From positions 1 through 18,154 of the forward strand of contig PLNO01000132.1 of the NCBI GenBank assembly GCA_003141795.1: 18,154 nt of DNA, given 5' to 3'. The stretch comes from Spirochaetaceae bacterium. Its GTDB lineage: Bacteria > Spirochaetota > Spirochaetia > SZUA-6 > Fen-1364. A program made the translations under genes and the position numbers. Shown in pieces: positions 6,253 to 13,916 of this stretch; positions within the stretch are counted from its first letter, which is position 1, and each line of letters starts with the position of its first letter. Under the pieces are notes generated by a model, which ran no database searches, was not told where the DNA came from, and saw only the letters and a list, made by a program, of their open reading frames with translations.

Positions 6253-7740
6253 ATGGAAGCGACGCGGATTCACCTGCATACACGGTTTTCAGTCGGGACA
6301 GTGGACCCGCGCATCTTCGGCGGGTTCCTCGAGCACATGGGCAGGGCCGTCTACGAAGGCGTCTACCAGCCCGGAAGCGCACATGCCGATGCGGACGGAT
6401 TCCGCGCGGACGTCCTGGATGCGCTGCGCGGCATGCGGCTGAGCCTCGTGCGATACCCGGGAGGCAACTTCGCCTCGGGCTACCACTGGCAGGACGGGAT
6501 CGGCCCGGCCGGCACGCGGCCCACCGTGCGGGACCTCGCATGGCAGAGCATCGAGCCGAACAGTTTCGGCACGGACGAGTTCATGCGGTTGTGCAGGAAG
6601 ATGGCGTGGCAGCCCATGCTCGCCGCGAACCTCGGAACGGGGACGCCGGAGGAGGCGCGCAACTGGGTCGAGTACTGCAACTGCCCGACGGGCACGCGGT
6701 TTGCCGACATGCGGGAGGCCGCGGGAAGCAGGGATCCCCACGCGGTGAAGCTCTGGTGCCTGGGAAACGAGATGGACGGCCCCTGGCAGATAGGCCACGT
6801 GCCCGCCCGGGAGTATGCCCTGCGCGCCCAGCAGGCGGCGAAGATGATGAAGGACACCGACGCTTCCATCGAGCTCGTTGCCTGCGGAACGTGCGTGGTG
6901 GATCTGCCCACGTTCATGGAATGGGATCGCATCGTTCTGGAAGAGCTCGGCGACTATGCGGACTACATCAGCCTGCACAGGTACGCCGCTGACCGCGGCT
7001 CCGACACGGAGGACTTCCTCGCCGTGACAGCCGCCATCGACCGCCAGATCGAGCAGATGGACGCCGCCTGCCGATACGTGCAGGCGAGGCGGCGCAGCGC
7101 CAAGCGCGCGTACCTCTGCTTCGACGAATGGAACGTCTGGTACAAGAACATGCAGGTGGACGGCGCGGGCAGGTTCGCCCCGCACCTCGTGGAGGAGATC
7201 TACGACCTGCAGGACGCGCTGGTGGTGGCCGGCTTCCTCAACAGCTTCCTCCGCCACGCCGACGTCGTGAAGATCGCCAATATCGCCCAGATCGTGAATG
7301 CGATCTCCCCGCTGCAAACGCAGGGCAACGCCCTGCTCGTCCAGTCCACTTACCATGCCTTTGCGATGTTCGCGCGCCGGGGCAGGGGAGTTTCACTGCG
7401 CACCGTCGTCGAGGGCCCTCGGACGACGGGACGCACCAACGGCACCGTGCCGCTGGTCGACACGGGCGCCATACTGGACGGCGACAGACTCTCCGTGTTC
7501 CTCGTGAACAGGTCCCCTTCGAAGTCGGCCCCGGTCGTTGTGGATGTCGCTGACCGCAGGGCGGCGGCCGTGGAGAGTGCGGAGATCCTGACTGGACCCG
7601 ACGCGCGTTCGGCGAACAGTTTCGAGCGGCCCGGCCTCCTCCAGGCGACGCCGTTCGACGGGTGCGCGATACGCGCGGGGAGGCTCTCCGTGAAGCTTCC
7701 CCCGTTGTCCCTTCTGGCGGCAACCGTCAGGCTGGGGTAG
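6253..7740 (+). CDS. Intracellular alpha-L-arabinofuranosidase, GH51
   Basis: This 495-residue glycoside hydrolase of family 51 releases terminal alpha-L-arabinofuranose from arabinan or arabinoxylan oligosaccharides (EC 3.2.1.55). The hallmark N-terminus FGGFLEHMGRAVYEGVY and RYPGGNF segment are present. The acid/base is E173 in GNEMDGPW and the nucleophile is E292 in CFDEWNVWY. Both positions are almost the same as in well-studied bacterial GH51 enzymes of about 500 residues. A C-terminal beta-rich domain follows from about residue 370. There is no signal peptide, so it acts in the cytoplasm on imported oligosaccharides. The start fits the domain edge but has no adjacent ribosome site; an overlapping out-of-frame ATG lies at 6248. 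It diverges from the acetyltransferase gene across a 107-base gap. A functional link with the sugar ABC importer at the left is plausible but they are not one operon. Confidence 0.95.
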   Translation: MEATRIHLHTRFSVGTVDPRIFGGFLEHMGRAVYEGVYQPGSAHADADGFRADVLDALRGMRLSLVRYPGGNFASGYHWQDGIGPAGTRPTVRDLAWQSIEPNSFGTDEFMRLCRKMAWQPMLAANLGTGTPEEARNWVEYCNCPTGTRFADMREAAGSRDPHAVKLWCLGNEMDGPWQIGHVPAREYALRAQQAAKMMKDTDASIELVACGTCVVDLPTFMEWDRIVLEELGDYADYISLHRYAADRGSDTEDFLAVTAAIDRQIEQMDAACRYVQARRRSAKRAYLCFDEWNVWYKNMQVDGAGRFAPHLVEEIYDLQDALVVAGFLNSFLRHADVVKIANIAQIVNAISPLQTQGNALLVQSTYHAFAMFARRGRGVSLRTVVEGPRTTGRTNGTVPLVDTGAILDGDRLSVFLVNRSPSKSAPVVVDVADRRAAAVESAEILTGPDARSANSFERPGLLQATPFDGCAIRAGRLSVKLPPLSLLAATVRLG

Positions 7741-7764
7741 CAACCGGACCTCTCTCCCTCTCTC

Positions 7765-7793
7765 TTGACCCTCATGCCCTGTGCAACTATCCT
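7765..7793 (+). promoter_or_regulatory. Sigma-70-like promoter of the XPB helicase operon
   Basis: TTGACC at 7765-7770 matches the -35 consensus in five of six positions. A 17-base spacer leads to TATCCT at 7788-7793, which matches the -10 in four of six. Transcription should begin at about 7800, just before the probable ATG at 7810. A TTG triplet at 7765 is in frame with the helicase, but it is the -35 box rather than a start codon. Confidence 0.65.
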
Positions 7794-7799
7794 AGTTGC
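7783..7799. promoter_or_regulatory. Perfect dyad across the -10 box of the helicase promoter
   Basis: The sequence GCAACTA-TCC-TAGTTGC is a perfect 7-bp inverted repeat with a 3-base centre. It completely covers the -10 hexamer at 7788-7793. This position is typical of a repressor operator. The motif does not match the LexA boxes I know, so the factor is unknown. As RNA the downstream arm would lie at the extreme 5' end, so a DNA role is more likely than an RNA hairpin. Confidence 0.5.
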
Positions 7800-7809
7800 G
7801 CCTTTCATT

Positions 7810-9651
7810 ATGACGAATAACACTGATCAACCCATGGAATCCGTCGGTCAGCCCTCCACTACGGGCGATGGCCCGCTCATCGTTCAGGGGGACCGCACCA
7901 TCCTCGCGGAGGTGGCAAGCCCCCGCTATCCCGAGGCGCGCGATGCGCTCGTCAGGTTTGCCGAGCTCGTCAAATCCCCCGAGCACGTCCACACCTACAG
8001 GATCACCCCGCTTTCCATCTGGAACGCCTGTGCCGCCGGAGAACGGGCGGAGGAGATCGTCGGGGCGCTGCGCTCCCTCTCCCGCTACCCCGTGCCCGAC
8101 CATATCGCCACGGAGATCGAGGACTACGCCGCGCGATTCGGCAGCCTCACGCTGGACAGGCAGGAGGGCGGCCTCGTTCTGAACGCGCGCGACGAGGGGC
8201 TCGCTGCGCTCATCGCGGCGGACAAGCACTCCATGGCCCTCGTGGGGGATCGACTGTCAGTCACGAGCTTTTCGGTGCCGCCGGTTGCGCGGGGCCAGCT
8301 CAAGCTCGCCCTCATCCGTATCGGCTATCCGGTGGACGACAGGGCGGGCTACGCGGCAGGAGAGTCGTTCCCCTTTTCATTGAGGAAAGAGACGCTCTCC
8401 CGTGCGCGCGCCTTCGACGCCCGCCCCTATCAGAGGGCAGCGGCAGAGGCATTCCACGCGGGGGGCTCGGATCGCGGCGGTTCGGGTGTGGTCGTGCTCC
8501 CCTGCGGAGCGGGCAAGACCATCGTCGGGATGCTCTGCATGGAGCTTCTGCAGACCTCGACGCTCATTCTCACCACGTGCGTCACCGCGGTGCGGCAGTG
8601 GATCGCGGAGCTCATCGACAAGACGGACATCGACCCGCAGCTCATCGGGGAGTACACCGGCCAGAAGAAGGAGGTGCGCCCCATCACCGTGGCCACCTAC
8701 CAGATGCTCACCCACCGGGGCAGGCGTCCCGCCGTCGTCGAGGATCACTCCACGCTGCCGGAGGACGAGGAGGCAAAGTACCCCCACCTCACCCTTTTCG
8801 GCGAACGGGATTGGGGCCTCATCGTGTACGACGAGGTGCACCTCCTCCCCGCCCCCGTGTTTCAGGTCACCGCCTCTCTCCAGGCCCGGCGCAGGCTCGG
8901 CCTCACGGCCACTCTCGTACGGGAGGACCACAAGGAGGACGACGTCTTCGCGCTCATCGGGCCGAAGAAGTACGACGTGCCGTGGAAGGAGATGGAGAAG
9001 CAGGGCTGGATCGCCAAAGCGGTGTGCACGGAGATCCGCGTGCCGATGCCCGCGCACATGCGGATGAGCTACGCCACTGCCGATGCGAGGACGAAGTTCC
9101 GCATGGCGTCGGAGAACCCCGCCAAGATCGATCAGATCAGGGAGATCCTCGCCGCGCATCCCGGGGAGCCGGCTCTCGTGATCGGCATGTACCTCGATCA
9201 GCTCGACGCTATTGCCCGCCCCCTCGGCCTGCCCGTGATCACCGGCGCCACGCCGCAGAAGACGCGCGACACGCTGTACGCCGATTTCAAGTCGGGAAAG
9301 ATCCGCATCCTCGCAGTCTCCAAGGTGGCCAACTTCGCCGTGGACCTGCCGGAGGCGAGCCTCGCCATCCAGGTCTCGGGGACATTCGGCTCCCGGCAGG
9401 AAGAGGCGCAGAGGCTGGGGCGCGTGCTGCGGCCCAAGGAGCTGGCCAACCAGGCCTACTTCTACTCCCTCGTCTCACGGGACACCGTGGAGCAGGAGTT
9501 TGCGTTGAAGCGCCAGCTCTTCCTCTGCGAGCAGGGATACGCGTACACCATACGACTCGCCAGCCCCGCAGCCGGCGTCGCCGCCGACCGCGCGCCTGCA
9601 GGCGGTGACGCCGACCCTGCGACAGCGCCGCCGGGCAAGGCCACCGCATGA
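7810..9651 (+). CDS. XPB/Rad25-type superfamily 2 DNA helicase
   Basis: This protein of about 613 residues is a bacterial XPB (ERCC3/Rad25) homologue, an ATP-driven 3'-5' DNA helicase or translocase tied to strand opening and repair. An N-terminal XPB-type damage-recognition region (GPLIVQGDRT...ELVKSPEHVHTY...PLSIWNA) is followed by helicase lobe 1 with Walker A GAGKT (K236) and a DEVH box (341-344). Motif III is LTAT (365-368). The XPB-specific RED motif R371-E372-D373 comes next, and motif VI (QRLGRVLRP) lies in lobe 2. The C-terminus ends in a low-complexity Ala/Pro/Gly tail. The ATG at 7810 is chosen because the preceding in-frame TTG is the promoter -35 box. ATG 7834 is also possible and neither has a clear ribosome site. 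The stop overlaps the next ATG by four bases, so it is translationally coupled to its partner gene. Confidence 0.93.
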   Translation: MTNNTDQPMESVGQPSTTGDGPLIVQGDRTILAEVASPRYPEARDALVRFAELVKSPEHVHTYRITPLSIWNACAAGERAEEIVGALRSLSRYPVPDHIATEIEDYAARFGSLTLDRQEGGLVLNARDEGLAALIAADKHSMALVGDRLSVTSFSVPPVARGQLKLALIRIGYPVDDRAGYAAGESFPFSLRKETLSRARAFDARPYQRAAAEAFHAGGSDRGGSGVVVLPCGAGKTIVGMLCMELLQTSTLILTTCVTAVRQWIAELIDKTDIDPQLIGEYTGQKKEVRPITVATYQMLTHRGRRPAVVEDHSTLPEDEEAKYPHLTLFGERDWGLIVYDEVHLLPAPVFQVTASLQARRRLGLTATLVREDHKEDDVFALIGPKKYDVPWKEMEKQGWIAKAVCTEIRVPMPAHMRMSYATADARTKFRMASENPAKIDQIREILAAHPGEPALVIGMYLDQLDAIARPLGLPVITGATPQKTRDTLYADFKSGKIRILAVSKVANFAVDLPEASLAIQVSGTFGSRQEEAQRLGRVLRPKELANQAYFYSLVSRDTVEQEFALKRQLFLCEQGYAYTIRLASPAAGVAADRAPAGGDADPATAPPGKATA

Positions 9652-11432
9652 GACTTTTCCCGAACGACTGGCAGGAGTTCCTCGACGAGCTTGCCGCATG
9701 GGGCGAGCTGTCGATCCCTGCGCGCAAGGCGTTCCTCGACGCGACCGCTCCGGGGTTGTCCGTCGAGGCGGCGCACGGGGACCCCGCCATGGCCGAGCTC
9801 TGCGACATTGGCTTCCTCGAGGAGTCGGAGAACCCCGATCACTTCGACGTCGTGGAGAGGTGGGTTTCCTTCCACCAGATCATGAAATCCCTGGAGAAGT
9901 ATCCGCTGTTCGAGAGCCCGGGCCTCGCCGCCCTCTGCTCCTACCTCTCCGAGCACTTCACCCCCCCCGAGCGCTCGCAGCTCCACGAGTCCCTCGCGCT
10001 CCTCCCCAACGATCTGGCGCGCATCGCGGGCTTCGTATCGTCGGTGGAGTGGCTGCAGGGGGCTTTCACGCGCAAGGTGCGTCTGTCAGAAGTCGGAGAC
10101 CTCGACACGGCGCGGGCACTTCTCTCCTTCTTCACCGAGCAGCGGGACCGTGTCCCTTTCCGTGACATGGAGGAGTACTTCCCCGACGTCCGACGCGAGC
10201 CGCTCTGCGATGCCATCCGCCTGGGCGTGCAGCGCGCCGTGTTCTTCCTCGGCCTGCGCAGGACCGATCTCGAGCCGCTCATCGGCGTCTGGCCTGCCGC
10301 GGCGCGCCGTCTGCGCCGCCTGTCGGTGGTCCTCGCCCCCGAGCCCGTGAGCGTGAGCCAGCTCTTCCACCATCCCTTCCTCATCGAGGACATGACGAGC
10401 CTGCTCGCCGCTGCGCGCATCGACCCCATCCCTCTGCGCAGGGGGGATGAGCGGCCTTTCACGCGCTTCGTCGAGGAGGCGGCCACCGCCCTCCTCACGT
10501 TGCCCGACTGGCTGGAGGGGCTTACCGGGCTGGCGCTGGAAGCGCGTATCGACCTCGCGCTCCAGGCCCTGCGGCTGACCGGGCTCCTCGTCCAGGAGGA
10601 GAACGGAACCGGCGCCTCCCCGCTCGTCCCCGGCCAGCAGGCCGTCGAATGGATGCGGAGGCCGCTGTCCGAGCGGCGCGCACTGGTCCTGCCCGTCTTC
10701 GCCGGCACGCACGGCCGCACGCCACGCCTCTTCGACCTGATGGAGGAGGAGTGGACCTCGGGCGATGCGGCCCGGGAAGAAATCATGCCCTGGGTGGAGC
10801 AGGCCTTCTCCTCGGTGCCCGTGACGAGCTTCATCCGTTTTACCGACTTCGCCGAATACCAGGCCGCCATCGGCAGCCCTCTGGCCTCATCCTCGGGCCT
10901 GGCGGGGGCGGCCACGAACATGCGCACGGGAGAGGGTGGTGCCGCAGGCACGGGGCTTGCCACGGAAGAAGCGCTGGAGGAGCTCTGGAAATCCTTCCTC
11001 GGCATCTTCCTCGGCAGGTGCATCCTCTCTCTCGGAGGTGCCGAGGCGGGCGTCACGCAGGATGGGCGGCCGGGGTTCCGCATGACGGACACCGGACGGC
11101 TCCTCCTCGGCATGCCCCGTGACGGGCTTCCCGAGCCCGACGACGACGATGCCGGCGCCGAGCTCATCGTCCAACCCAATTACGAGGTCGTCTTCCTCTC
11201 CCCGTCCCCCGGCGCCGAAGCGGAGCTGGGGCGGTTCTGCGAGAGGGTGGGAAGGGAGGTGGGCGTGCTGTTCCGCATCACGCGGCAGTCCGTCCAGAGG
11301 GCGGCAGCCGCGGGGCTGGACGCGGAGCGCGTGCTCGCCACCTTGAAGGCAGGGTCCAAGAGTCCGGTCCCCCCGAACGTCATGCACGAGATACGGGGGT
11401 GGATGGGCCCGTCCACCATGGAGGCCGAATGA
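9648..11432 (+). CDS. Helicase-associated (Helicase_C_3-like) partner of XPB
   Basis: This 594-residue protein is of the kind found next to XPB in actinobacteria and spirochaetes. No helicase ATPase motifs are present. The recognisable part is C-terminal, roughly residues 505-590: ELIVQPNYEVVFL...FCERVGREVGVLFRITRQSVQRAAAAGLDAERVL...PVPPNVMHEIRGWMG. This matches the helicase-associated C3 domain, related to the N-terminal region of eukaryotic XPB/Ssl2. The N-terminal half is mostly helical, with a winged-helix-like flavour, and residues 415-435 are a Gly/Ala/Ser linker. Its ATG lies inside the helicase stop (ATGA), so the two products are probably made in fixed proportion and may form a complex. 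By analogy it could be a DNA-binding or regulatory subunit. No nuclease motif is obvious to me, unlike archaeal XPB partner Bax1. The biochemical function is unknown. Confidence 0.75.
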   Translation: MRLFPNDWQEFLDELAAWGELSIPARKAFLDATAPGLSVEAAHGDPAMAELCDIGFLEESENPDHFDVVERWVSFHQIMKSLEKYPLFESPGLAALCSYLSEHFTPPERSQLHESLALLPNDLARIAGFVSSVEWLQGAFTRKVRLSEVGDLDTARALLSFFTEQRDRVPFRDMEEYFPDVRREPLCDAIRLGVQRAVFFLGLRRTDLEPLIGVWPAAARRLRRLSVVLAPEPVSVSQLFHHPFLIEDMTSLLAAARIDPIPLRRGDERPFTRFVEEAATALLTLPDWLEGLTGLALEARIDLALQALRLTGLLVQEENGTGASPLVPGQQAVEWMRRPLSERRALVLPVFAGTHGRTPRLFDLMEEEWTSGDAAREEIMPWVEQAFSSVPVTSFIRFTDFAEYQAAIGSPLASSSGLAGAATNMRTGEGGAAGTGLATEEALEELWKSFLGIFLGRCILSLGGAEAGVTQDGRPGFRMTDTGRLLLGMPRDGLPEPDDDDAGAELIVQPNYEVVFLSPSPGAEAELGRFCERVGREVGVLFRITRQSVQRAAAAGLDAERVLATLKAGSKSPVPPNVMHEIRGWMGPSTMEAE

Positions 11433-12565
11433 ATCCCCTGCTCGGCGACTACCATGATCTCGCGCTCTGGGTGGAATCGCAATGCAAGAGGTCCCTCTCC
11501 TTTCTGGACGACCGATGGAAGGACGTCGCCGAGTGGAAGGCGGCCGCGCGAGCGAAAGTCATGGAGCTCCTGGCGTACGAGCCACCTGCCTGCAACCTCG
11601 ACCCCCGGGTGCATCGTGTGGATGAAAAGGGCGGCATAGTCACGGAGCTCGTGAGCTGGGCCCAGCCCTTTGGGCCTCGCACGGAGGCGTTCGTCGTACA
11701 TCCTGCGGGCCGCCGAACCGCCACGCTTCCCGGTGTCGTCGCCCTGCACGACCACAGCGCTTTCAAGTACTTCGGCAAGGAGAAGCTCGTGGTGTGCGGC
11801 GACGAGCCGCGCGCGCTTGCCGAGCTCAAGCGGGAGACGTATGCCGGGAAATCCTGGGCGAACGAGCTCGCCGCGCGGGGCTACGTCGTGGTCGTTCCCG
11901 ACAGCTTTCTCTGGGGATCGCGCAAGATGTCCCCCGAATCAGTACCGCAGGGCGATGCGCTTCGCGTTCTGAGGGAAGCTCCAGGTTCCGACGCGTACAT
12001 CGACGCCTACAATGAGCTCGCCGCCGACTATGAAACGATCATCGCGAAAACACTGTTCCTCTCCGGGGCGACGTGGACGGGGATCATGGCGTGGGAGGAC
12101 AGGCGCGCCGTGGACTATCTGGTGACGAGGGCCGACGTCGATGCCTCCCGCCTGGGATGCGGCGGCTTGTCGGGCGGGGGGTTGCGAACGATCTACCTTG
12201 CGGCGCTCGACGACAGGATCCGCTGCGCGGTCTGCTCGGGATTCATGTCAACCGCACGTGAGATGCTGTCAGAGAAGGTACGAAGGCACACGTGGATGTT
12301 CCAGGTCCCCCATCTGTCGGCGCTCCTGGACCTGCCGGACGTCGCCTCGCTCCACGGGCCTCTGCCGCTCATGGTGCAATGCGACCGGGACGATCCGTTG
12401 TGGACGCTTGAGGGCCAGGAGCGGGCCTGCTCGCGGATCGCCGCATGCTACGACAAGATGGGCGCCCGGGAGAGCTTCAGCGGTCAGTTCTATCCCGGGC
12501 CTCACAAGTTCGATCTTCCCATGCAGAAGGACGCGTTCGACTGGTTCGACGCCGCGCTTCGCTGA
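11429..12565 (+). CDS. Alpha/beta hydrolase, carbohydrate-esterase/dienelactone-hydrolase-like
   Basis: This 378-residue cytoplasmic alpha/beta hydrolase has its nucleophile elbow at GGLSGGG (S248). A probable acid lies in the CDRDDPLW segment (D319, D321 or D322) and the histidine is H359 in GPHKFD. The upstream VVALHDHSAFKYFGKEKLV strand and ELAARGYVVVVPDSFLWGSRK resemble the Abhydrolase_7/acetyl-xylan-esterase-like group, which cleaves esters such as acetyl groups on sugars. The substrate is not known. The ATG at 11429 overlaps the stop of the helicase partner (ATGA), with GGAGG four bases upstream, so it is the third translationally coupled gene. A longer in-frame start at 11399 inside the upstream gene is less likely. 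Its link to an XPB operon is unexplained. It ends ten bases before the convergent lipoprotein gene. Confidence 0.85.
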   Translation: MNPLLGDYHDLALWVESQCKRSLSFLDDRWKDVAEWKAAARAKVMELLAYEPPACNLDPRVHRVDEKGGIVTELVSWAQPFGPRTEAFVVHPAGRRTATLPGVVALHDHSAFKYFGKEKLVVCGDEPRALAELKRETYAGKSWANELAARGYVVVVPDSFLWGSRKMSPESVPQGDALRVLREAPGSDAYIDAYNELAADYETIIAKTLFLSGATWTGIMAWEDRRAVDYLVTRADVDASRLGCGGLSGGGLRTIYLAALDDRIRCAVCSGFMSTAREMLSEKVRRHTWMFQVPHLSALLDLPDVASLHGPLPLMVQCDRDDPLWTLEGQERACSRIAACYDKMGARESFSGQFYPGPHKFDLPMQKDAFDWFDAALR

Positions 12566-12575
12566 GGGCAGCGCC

Positions 12576-13802
12576 TCAGTTCAGCGTCAGGTCGACGTAG
12601 TCGAGTTTGAATTCACGGACCGCACCCTGCAGCGCGGTATTCCCCGTGCCGATTCCGATATTGAACCCCGTCACCTTCGTGTAGTCGTACGAGGGGTCGG
12701 TGGAATACGTCGTGCTCCCGAGTCGGGAATCGGCGAAGTTCACGCTGACAGTATTCCATCCGGCGGTAATAGTGGTCAGCCCGGCGTACCAAATCTGCGT
12801 TGTCTGCTGGGTGACAGTGCCATTCCAATAATAAATACTCAGCCATGTCCCGGTGTTCCCCAGGGCCATGTCATCAATCCACTGTTGGGGCACATAGACC
12901 CTGAAGGTCAGGGTGCTCTTGCTCAGGTCCACGGGGGTGTAGACGGTGTAGAAGTTGGTGGCGAAGTCGCCTCCGACATATGCGCCCCACCCTCCAGTAA
13001 TGCTTGACGGGAACGTGACGGTGGCCTTCAAATAACCATCACCGGCGGCGGATGAGCTCGCTTCCCATGATTGCGCGATGGTACCGGTGCTATCGTCGGT
13101 TCCCCAGTAGCTGGTAGCTTCCAGTTGACTGGAGGAGCTGAAATCGTTCTTCCGGTAATCAAGGGCGCTGAAATCGTCGACGTAGATCGTGCCGCTTGGA
13201 GCAAAATGCCACGCGGGATCCGCCGCGTCCCCCAGGAACTTGACTCCAATCCGCCAGACCGATGAGGTAAACGTGCTCGGGTCTACCGCGACGCTCACCG
13301 TCGTCCAGGCATCGGCGGCCAGGGCGACCGCCGATGTTGTTTCATACCACCAGCCCGACGGGTTGGATTTCGTTGCCGTTCCGTAGATAAATGCAACCGC
13401 CCGCGTTACGCAGCCAGACACCGGTTTGACCTTGATGCTGATGGTCTGCGTGCCCGAGGTCGGAAGCGAGGCCGGGGTGACCAACGTGAACACCTCCAGG
13501 CCCATCTTGGTACCACTTTCGCCTGAATACGCCACTTTCAAAGCCCCGTCATTGTCCCCATCGTCCCCGGCGTTGGCCGCGTATGCCAGGGTGACCGTCG
13601 GTGTCGCACCGTCTTGCTCCTCAGCCCCAAACTGGCTCTTTACCCAGACGTCCGACCTGCCGTCCATCGCCGATGCCTGGCTGGATGCGGCATAGCCCTG
13701 CGCAGCGGGAGTTTCGGCCGAGGGTGTATTGCACGAACCAACCAGCACGACCAGGAGCAGGACCGACACCAATGCACCGATTCGCAAGCTCGAATTCTTC
13801 AT
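12576..13802 (-). CDS. Secreted lipoprotein with two probable beta-sandwich halves
   Basis: This 408-residue protein carries a lipoprotein signal: MKNSSLRIG, a Leu/Val-rich core, then VGS before C24, which should be lipidated. A Ser/Ala/Gln-rich linker follows, then beta-rich sequence with many Thr, Ser, Tyr and Trp residues. The body looks like two halves ending in similar strands, GTIYVDDFSALDY near residue 225 and FKLDYVDLTL at the very C-terminus. That pattern is seen in carbohydrate-binding beta-sandwich modules of the CBM4/9/11 style. No catalytic signature is recognised. A cell-surface or periplasmic glycan-binding role is possible, but this is inference. The ATG at 13802 is supported by GGAGG seven bases upstream. 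A longer frame to 13898 has no such support. The base composition looks less GC-extreme than that of its neighbours. The LuxR regulator lies 114 bases upstream on the same strand. Confidence 0.82.
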   Translation of the reverse strand: MKNSSLRIGALVSVLLLVVLVGSCNTPSAETPAAQGYAASSQASAMDGRSDVWVKSQFGAEEQDGATPTVTLAYAANAGDDGDNDGALKVAYSGESGTKMGLEVFTLVTPASLPTSGTQTISIKVKPVSGCVTRAVAFIYGTATKSNPSGWWYETTSAVALAADAWTTVSVAVDPSTFTSSVWRIGVKFLGDAADPAWHFAPSGTIYVDDFSALDYRKNDFSSSSQLEATSYWGTDDSTGTIAQSWEASSSAAGDGYLKATVTFPSSITGGWGAYVGGDFATNFYTVYTPVDLSKSTLTFRVYVPQQWIDDMALGNTGTWLSIYYWNGTVTQQTTQIWYAGLTTITAGWNTVSVNFADSRLGSTTYSTDPSYDYTKVTGFNIGIGTGNTALQGAVREFKLDYVDLTLN

Positions 13803-13916
13803 AGGGTTTCCTCCGCGCGATCGATCGCGAGAGACTTTTCGTGTCTCCGAGCCGACAACGTCGGCAGTCCTTGTTGCGGGGCGAGAAAATCGTAGCATTC
13901 GTGGGGAGTTTTCCAG
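13803..13916 (-). promoter_or_regulatory. Structured 5' leader of the lipoprotein gene
   Basis: Three inverted repeats stand side by side: GCCGAC-loop-GTCGGC (13851-13865), GAGAC-loop-GTCTC (13831-13847), and the perfect 14-bp palindrome CGCGATCGATCGCG (13816-13829). The palindrome lies immediately before the GGAGG ribosome site at 13810-13814. Read in the mRNA direction, the three could fold in series. A TACGAT at about 13889-13894 on the minus strand could serve as a -10 box, without a good -35. There is no T-run to make a clear terminator for the upstream regulator gene. Confidence 0.5.

Noticed and set aside
5594..6442. 282-codon plus-strand frame spanning the acetyltransferase and the GH51 start
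   Set aside because: It crosses two real genes, has no recognisable domain, and has low-complexity composition.
8377..9159. 260-codon antisense frame within the XPB gene
   Set aside because: A shadow frame; the helicase motifs are all on the plus strand.
9941..11179. 412-codon antisense frame within the XPB partner gene
   Set aside because: Ser/Arg-rich translation typical of reversed GC-rich coding sequence.
7741..12565. XPB operon as a phage-defence island
   Set aside because: No nuclease, methylase, toxin, reverse transcriptase or mobile gene is nearby. XPB plus the C3 partner is also found as an ordinary chromosomal pair.
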